This document shows, piece by piece, positions 12,888 to 16,504 of a DNA stretch of 16,504 nucleotides. Position 1 is the first letter of the stretch. Every line of letters begins with the position of its first letter. The DNA is from UBA1479 sp963972065. Its GTDB lineage: Bacteria > Pseudomonadota > Alphaproteobacteria > Rhodospirillales > Casp-alpha2. Made by a program: the position numbers and the translations under genes. Below the pieces are notes generated by a model, which saw only the letters and a program-made list of their open reading frames with translations, was not told the DNA's origin and ran no database searches. Where the stretch lies: positions 1 to 16,504 of the forward strand of contig CAXAVJ010000081.1 in assembly GCA_963972065.1 (NCBI GenBank), written 5' to 3'.

Positions 12888-12924
12888 CCGATCGGCTGGC
12901 ATACATCCGTATAGGGTGCGCCGA

Positions 12925-13998
12925 TCATCCGGTGGCGTCGTTCCGGTGCAGTAGGCAAGCATCACCGTAGGAATAGAAGCGATAGGCATCGGCCACGGCA
13001 TGGGCATAGGCGCTTTGCATGCGGTCCAGTCCGGCGAAGGCGGAGACCAGCATGAACAGGGTCGAGCGCGGCAGGTGGAAATTGGTCAGCATCAAATCGA
13101 CGGCGCGGAATTTATAACCCGGCGTGATGAAAATATCCGTGTCGCCCTTGAAGGGGTGGATCTGGCCCTCGGCGTCCGCCGCCGTCTCCAGAAGCCGCAT
13201 GGCGGTCGATCCGCAGGCCACGACGCGGCCGCCGGCATTCCGTGCCTGATTGATGAAATCGGCGGCTTGCCGGCTGATTTCACCCCATTCCGAATGCATG
13301 ACATGGTGGCGAGTGTCGTCCTCGCGCACGGGCAGGAAGGTGCCGGCGCCGACGTGCAGGGTCAGGCTGACCCGCTCGACCCCGCGCGCGTCCAGTGCGG
13401 CCAAAAGTTCCGGCGTGAAATGCAGGGATGCCGTGGGGGCGGCGACGGCGCCGTCGCGGGCGGCGAACAAGGTCTGGTAGTCGTCCCGGTCCGCGTCGTC
13501 GCCCGCGGCTTCCCGCTTGATGTAGGGCGGCAGAGGCATGACGCCGAACTGTTCCAGGGCGTCCTTCAAATCCGGCCCGGCCTTGTTGAAGCGCAGGATC
13601 ACTTCGCCCATGTCGCCCTTCGAGACCACGTCGGCGGAAAAGCCGGGGGCGAACACGATATGATCGCGCGGGCTGAGCTTGCGCGCCGGTCGGGCGAAGG
13701 CCCGCCAGCGGCCGTCGTCATCCCATTTGTGCAGGGTGACCTCGACCTTGGGTCCACCTTCGGGCGGGCCGGGGCGTGACGCGTCGCCGCGCCGCCCGGT
13801 CAGGCGCGCCGGAATCACCCGCGTGTCGTTGACCACCAGCACGTCGCCCGGGTTCAACAACGACGGCAGGTCGCGCACCCCCCGGTCGATCAAGGCGCCG
13901 GGCGTGACCTCCAACAGGCGTGCCGCATCGCGCGGGTTCGCCGGTTTCTGGGCGATCCGTTCCGGCGGCAGGTCGAAATCGAACAGGTCGGTTTTCAT
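12925..13998 (-). CDS. queA: S-adenosylmethionine:tRNA ribosyltransferase-isomerase QueA
   Basis: Transfers and isomerises the ribosyl group of SAM onto preQ1 in tRNA to give epoxyqueuosine, upstream of QueG; cytosolic. The product is 357 residues (E. coli 356). Family blocks: LFDFDLPPERIAQ at the N-terminus, DVLVVNDTRVIPARL at about 52-66, MPLPPYIKR in the middle, TASLHFTPELL, LTLHVGAGTFLPV, a glycine-rich GSTAMRLLE, and LTNFHLPRSTLFMLVSAF near the C-terminus. The start is the ATG at 13998, which matches the family start (MKTDLFDFDLP). The bases before it are a C run with no Shine-Dalgarno, which is unusual. It is divergent from the YqaE/Pmp3-like gene. In many bacteria queA is directly followed by tgt; here a chemoreceptor pair lies between them. 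Confidence 0.96.
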   Translation of the reverse strand: MKTDLFDFDLPPERIAQKPANPRDAARLLEVTPGALIDRGVRDLPSLLNPGDVLVVNDTRVIPARLTGRRGDASRPGPPEGGPKVEVTLHKWDDDGRWRAFARPARKLSPRDHIVFAPGFSADVVSKGDMGEVILRFNKAGPDLKDALEQFGVMPLPPYIKREAAGDDADRDDYQTLFAARDGAVAAPTASLHFTPELLAALDARGVERVSLTLHVGAGTFLPVREDDTRHHVMHSEWGEISRQAADFINQARNAGGRVVACGSTAMRLLETAADAEGQIHPFKGDTDIFITPGYKFRAVDLMLTNFHLPRSTLFMLVSAFAGLDRMQSAYAHAVADAYRFYSYGDACLLHRNDATG

Positions 13999-14029
13999 GG
14001 GGGGCGAAACTTAAGACAATGCGTGCGGA

Positions 14030-14058
14030 TTGTCAGGAGATTCCTGGCGGGCTAACGT
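14030..14058 (+). promoter_or_regulatory. Candidate promoter of the YqaE/Pmp3-like gene
   Basis: TTGTCA (14030-14035, 5 of 6 consensus) and TAACGT (14053-14058, 3 of 6) are 17 bases apart. The predicted start is near 14065, with a leader of about 42 bases. It lies in the divergent gap with queA. Confidence 0.4.
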
Positions 14059-14106
14059 TGATCTTCATCGGGTCCTTGGGGGGCCAATCGGAACAAGGGG
14101 TTTTCC

Positions 14107-14322
14107 ATGGTCAGACTGATTCTTGCGATTTTGATTCCGTGGTTCGTGTTCTTCACGATCGGCCGCCCGATCCAGGGCATCATCTGCCTGATCCTGCAAC
14201 TGTCCTTGATTGGCTGGATTCCGGCGGCGATCTGGGCTGTTTGGGCGCTCAACAACTACAACACGGACAAGAAGATCGCCCAGGCCGGCATGGGCGGCAT
14301 GCCGGGCGACGGCGACAGCTGA
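14107..14322 (+). CDS. YqaE/Pmp3-family small membrane protein
   Basis: 71-residue integral membrane protein with two hydrophobic helices (about 3-20 and 24-47) joined by a short turn, then a polar tail (NNYNTDKKIAQ onward) rich in Gly and Asp. The helix pattern with GWIPAAIWAVWAL matches the UPF0057/Pmp3 proteolipid family, whose members are linked to membrane potential and salt or cold stress in yeast and plants; bacterial roles are poorly defined. The first half (LILAILIPWFVFFTIGRP) departs somewhat from the usual PP-containing motif, so it is a divergent member. The start is the ATG at 14107, with AAGGGG about 6 bases upstream. It is transcribed alone, divergent from queA, and its end is 17 bases from the convergent small protein gene. 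Confidence 0.75.
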   Translation: MVRLILAILIPWFVFFTIGRPIQGIICLILQLSLIGWIPAAIWAVWALNNYNTDKKIAQAGMGGMPGDGDS

Positions 14323-14339
14323 CCCGTTCTTCCTGGTGA

Positions 14340-14627
14340 TTAAGGCCGGGGGCCGAAAATGTCCCCGCGCCGCAGGCGCGCCATATGCGCGTTCGCCGCC
14401 CCGGCGAAGCGATTCAGGACCATGCGCAGGACGCGGCTGACGATCACGAAGGCGACGGGCGGCCAGACGTAGGGCTCCCACCATTCGATGACGTGAGCTT
14501 CGCCACCGAACAGGGTGATTTCCTTGCGCACGGACAGAATGCCGTAAAGGCCCGCGGCCGCCGCCGCGGCCACGGTCCAGGCCACGTAGCGCCCATATCG
14601 CATCACCTGGCGCATCAGGAACCACAT
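14340..14627 (-). CDS. Small two-helix membrane protein of unknown function
   Basis: 95 residues, family not recognised. A basic N-terminus (MRQVMRYGRY) leads into a first hydrophobic helix at about 13-32 (VAWTVAAAAAAGLYG). A loop containing EWWEPYVWPP follows, then a second helix at about 56-72 (AFVIVSRVLRMVL), and a basic tail ending RRGDIFGPRP. The start is the ATG at 14627, with AAAGGAGAG about 7-8 bases upstream, a strong site. It lies 28 bases downstream of the Gfo/Idh/MocA gene in the same direction and is probably co-transcribed with it. The end is close to the convergent YqaE/Pmp3-like gene. Composition is like the neighbours, so there is no sign of transfer. Confidence 0.75.
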   Translation of the reverse strand: MWFLMRQVMRYGRYVAWTVAAAAAAGLYGILSVRKEITLFGGEAHVIEWWEPYVWPPVAFVIVSRVLRMVLNRFAGAANAHMARLRRGDIFGPRP

Positions 14628-14655
14628 GGCGGCGCTCTCCTTTGCGGCGTTCTGC

Positions 14656-15651
14656 CTAGACGTCCTTCAACTGGACCGGCTGGCCGCTCGCGGCGCCCTG
14701 AATCACGGCTTCCAGCACTGCCGTGCCGTGCACAGCCTCGGCCGGGGTGAGGGGATAGGCGGCCTTGCCGGCGCAGGCGTCGGCGAAGGCTTCCAGTTCG
14801 GCGCGCTCCATGTCGAAGGCGCCGTATTCGGTGACCTCTTCGGGGCCGGGCACGGCGTCCGCGGAGACCTTGCGCACGGTCAGGCGGTCGTAGTTGTGCA
14901 TCTCGGCCCAGCCGCCGGTACCGAACACCTGGATGCGCCACAAGGGCGCCGTCGCCGTGAAGGTGCCGAGGTAGCCCATGGCGCCCGAGGCGAAGCGGAA
15001 CAGCGTGGCCGTGGTGTCGTCCACGTCGATCTTGAGGAAGTTGCGGTACGACCGGGCGGTGACTTCGTCGATGGGGCCGAGCAGATTGATCATGGCGTCG
15101 ACCACATGGATGCCCATGCCGGTCATGCCGCCGGCCGGGCTCTCGTCGGCCTGCGCGCGCCAACCGTCGGCGGCGAAGCGCATGGCGCTGGGGCTGCTCA
15201 GGTTGCCCTCGACATGCAGAATCTGGCCCAGTTCGCCGGATTGAATCATTTCCTTCATGCGTACCATCGCCGGATGGAAACGCCGGTTATGACCGAGCGC
15301 CAGCACCACGCCCGCAGCCTCGGCCGCGTCGGCGGCGGCCTGGGCGCTGGCGCGGTCCAGGGTGAAGGGTTTTTCGATGAAAATCTGCTTCCCCGCGGCG
15401 GCGGCGGCGATCACCTGATCCGCGTGCTGGCTGTGCGGGGTGGCCAGGATCACCGCGTCCAGGTCCGGGTCGTTCAACAAGTCGGCCAGACCGTCGCGCA
15501 GGTCGATGCCCTTCTCGGCGCAGAATGCCTCGGCCCGGGCCTTGCGGCCCGTGCAGCCGGCGGTAATGGTGATTTTGTCGCTTTTGCCGTGAACGGAATT
15601 GACGAGAACCTGGCCCCAACGGCCCAATCCGGCGATGCCTGCTTTAATCAT
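14656..15651 (-). CDS. Gfo/Idh/MocA-family NAD(P)-dependent oxidoreductase
   Basis: 331 residues, cytosolic, probably oxidising or reducing a sugar, inositol or related polyol; the exact substrate cannot be told. The N-terminal Rossmann fold has GIAGLGRWG at 5-13. LATPHSQHADQV near 69-80 and EKPFTLD near 94-100 (with the family's EKP lysine motif) mark the cofactor site, and GHNRRFHPA follows. The C-terminal mixed-sheet domain contains GGMTGMGIHVVDAMINLLG, which provides the family's His-containing catalytic stretch (GxHxxD type, HVVD here). The ATG at 15651 has AAGGGA about 8 bases upstream. A -10-like TACAAT lies just before it on the minus strand. The small two-helix gene follows in the same operon. 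It is divergent from the DMT transporter, which could supply or export its substrate, but that is inference from position. Confidence 0.9.
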   Translation of the reverse strand: MIKAGIAGLGRWGQVLVNSVHGKSDKITITAGCTGRKARAEAFCAEKGIDLRDGLADLLNDPDLDAVILATPHSQHADQVIAAAAAGKQIFIEKPFTLDRASAQAAADAAEAAGVVLALGHNRRFHPAMVRMKEMIQSGELGQILHVEGNLSSPSAMRFAADGWRAQADESPAGGMTGMGIHVVDAMINLLGPIDEVTARSYRNFLKIDVDDTTATLFRFASGAMGYLGTFTATAPLWRIQVFGTGGWAEMHNYDRLTVRKVSADAVPGPEEVTEYGAFDMERAELEAFADACAGKAAYPLTPAEAVHGTAVLEAVIQGAASGQPVQLKDV

Positions 15652-15674
15652 GATGACGGTCCCTTACCCCAAAT

Positions 15675-15680
15675 ATTGTA
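15675..15680 (-). promoter_or_regulatory. Candidate -10 element of the oxidoreductase gene
   Basis: On the minus strand TACAAT (5 of 6 consensus) lies 23 bases before the ATG at 15651, giving a short leader of about 17 bases. No convincing -35 was found at 16-18 bases spacing. Confidence 0.4.
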
Positions 15681-15713
15681 TGCAATTGGCCCCAAATCGA
15701 GCCGCCGACCTTA

Positions 15714-15741
15714 TTGCCAGAGGGTATCCGCCGTCTATAGT
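15714..15741 (+). promoter_or_regulatory. Promoter of the DMT transporter, predicted leaderless start
   Basis: TTGCCA (15714-15719) and TATAGT (15736-15741, 5 of 6) are 16 bases apart. The usual 6-base spacing from the -10 element puts transcription start at 15748, the A of the ATG. No Shine-Dalgarno of note precedes that ATG, which fits leaderless translation. Confidence 0.5.
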
Positions 15742-15747
15742 GAAGCC

Positions 15748-16504
15748 ATGGCGACGACCCCGGACCTCAGCGATCAAGCGACACCAGCCGGTCCCCGGGA
15801 AGTCGACAACTTCCGGGGTATGCTGTTCATGATGGTGGGGGCGGGGCTGATTGCCTGCCTGCACGCGCTGGTCCGCGATATCACACAGGAACTGCACCCC
15901 TTCGAAGTCGCCTTTTTCCGCAACGTGGTCGTCCTGATCGCCCTGACGCCGCTGTTGCTGCGCCAGGACCGACATGCATGGAAAAGCAAACGGCCGGATC
16001 TGCAACTGGTGCGTGGCGTGGTCGGCCTCGGCGCCATGCTGACCTGGTTCTATACCTTGTCCCTGGTGCCTGTCGGCGACGCGACGGCGCTCAGCTTCAC
16101 GGTCGTGCTGTTTACGTCCTTAGGCGCCGTGGTCATGCTGCGGGAAAAGATGGGCATGCGCCGTTGGGGGGCGCTGGTCGTCGGCTTCGTCGGCATGGCG
16201 ATCATCATCCGTCCCGGGTTTCAGGAAATCAGCGAGGGGTATTTGTGGGCGTTGGGGTCGACGGTGCTGTGGGCCTGGGCGCTGCTGTTGGTCAAGATTC
16301 TGTCGCGCTATGATTCGCCGGTCACCATCGTGTTCTATTCCTCTGTCTATTTCACGCCGTCGACGCTGATCCTGGCGTTGTTCGTTTGGGAATGGCCGAC
16401 CTGGGCCCAGTTCGGTCAATTGATCGCCATCGGGCTCATCGCGGCGCTGGCGCATCTCGCCATGGCCAAGGCCATGCAACTGGGCGAGGCGACCGCCGTC
16501 CTGC
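15748..16504 (+). CDS. DMT-superfamily (EamA-type) transporter, 3' end outside the window
   Basis: Inner-membrane drug/metabolite transporter family member. 252 codons are visible and the frame is open to the right edge (usual length about 290-310). After a polar N-terminus of about 28 residues, membrane helices alternate with short loops. Family marks include FFRNVVVLIAL near 53-63, RGVVGLGAMLTWFYTL near 85-100 and ATALSFTVVLFTSL followed by REKMGMRRWGALVVGFVGM, which is the end of the first EamA repeat. The second repeat begins at about LWALGSTVLWAWALLLVK. The substrate is unknown; relatives export amino acids, metabolites or drugs. The start is the ATG at 15748, with no good ribosome site but a promoter placed to give a leaderless mRNA. 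An in-frame ATG at about 15820 is the alternative. Divergent from the Gfo/Idh/MocA oxidoreductase. Confidence 0.88.
   Translation, partial: MATTPDLSDQATPAGPREVDNFRGMLFMMVGAGLIACLHALVRDITQELHPFEVAFFRNVVVLIALTPLLLRQDRHAWKSKRPDLQLVRGVVGLGAMLTWFYTLSLVPVGDATALSFTVVLFTSLGAVVMLREKMGMRRWGALVVGFVGMAIIIRPGFQEISEGYLWALGSTVLWAWALLLVKILSRYDSPVTIVFYSSVYFTPSTLILALFVWEWPTWAQFGQLIAIGLIAALAHLAMAKAMQLGEATAVL

Noticed and set aside
1..16504. CRISPR arrays, tRNA or rRNA genes, toxin-antitoxin pairs
   Set aside because: No regularly spaced repeats, no cloverleaf or rRNA-like sequence, and no recognisable toxin or antitoxin family were seen on either strand.

Overview
The window reads as ordinary chromosome of a high-GC alphaproteobacterium, probably Rhodospirillales-like. 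This is inferred from base composition, the family variants present and gene style, and no rRNA or marker gene is present to prove it. Genes are tightly packed on both strands. No stretch longer than about 200 bases lacks a gene, and I saw no rRNA, tRNA, CRISPR array, transposase or integrase.

The dominant theme is queuosine, the modified base at tRNA position 34. Nearly the whole route from a GTP-derived precursor to finished queuosine lies here, spread over several transcription units: queG (956-2041, -), queC (2117-2848, +), queE (3121-3750, +), a tandem pair of QueD-family genes (7233-7972, +), queF and tgt (9283-10889, -) and queA (12925-13998, -). The pathway order is QueD, QueE, QueC (giving preQ0), QueF (giving preQ1), Tgt (insertion into tRNA), QueA (giving epoxyqueuosine) and QueG (giving queuosine). 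Only the GTP cyclohydrolase step (FolE) is missing from the window.

Other functions are interleaved with the que genes. At the left edge is a ZntB/CorA-type metal transporter (partial). Between queC and queE is a 37-residue single-span membrane protein gene, convergent with queC, plus a Crp-like palindrome. A two-gene Tat-exported molybdenum hydroxylase (3925-6594) ends in a clear terminator. A short DksA/TraR-type gene (6719-7036, -) has an FNR/FixK-type box upstream and a 31-base tandem repeat built from its own 3' end. After the QueD pair come an unknown 92-residue gene and an AT-rich islet (about 8430-9240) with its own strong promoter, a one-span membrane protein gene and a small basic-protein gene overlapping it in another frame. 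A six-helix chemoreceptor and a small membrane protein sit between queA and tgt.

The right end holds a YqaE/Pmp3-like membrane peptide, a small two-helix protein, a Gfo/Idh/MocA oxidoreductase, and a DMT/EamA transporter that runs off the window and may be made from a leaderless transcript.

The most unusual observation is the QueD pair. Both paralogs have lost canonical active-site residues, and the losses are largely complementary: one lacks the catalytic cysteine and one zinc histidine, and the other lacks two zinc histidines but keeps the cysteine. The second most interesting region is the AT-rich islet with its overlapping reading frames.
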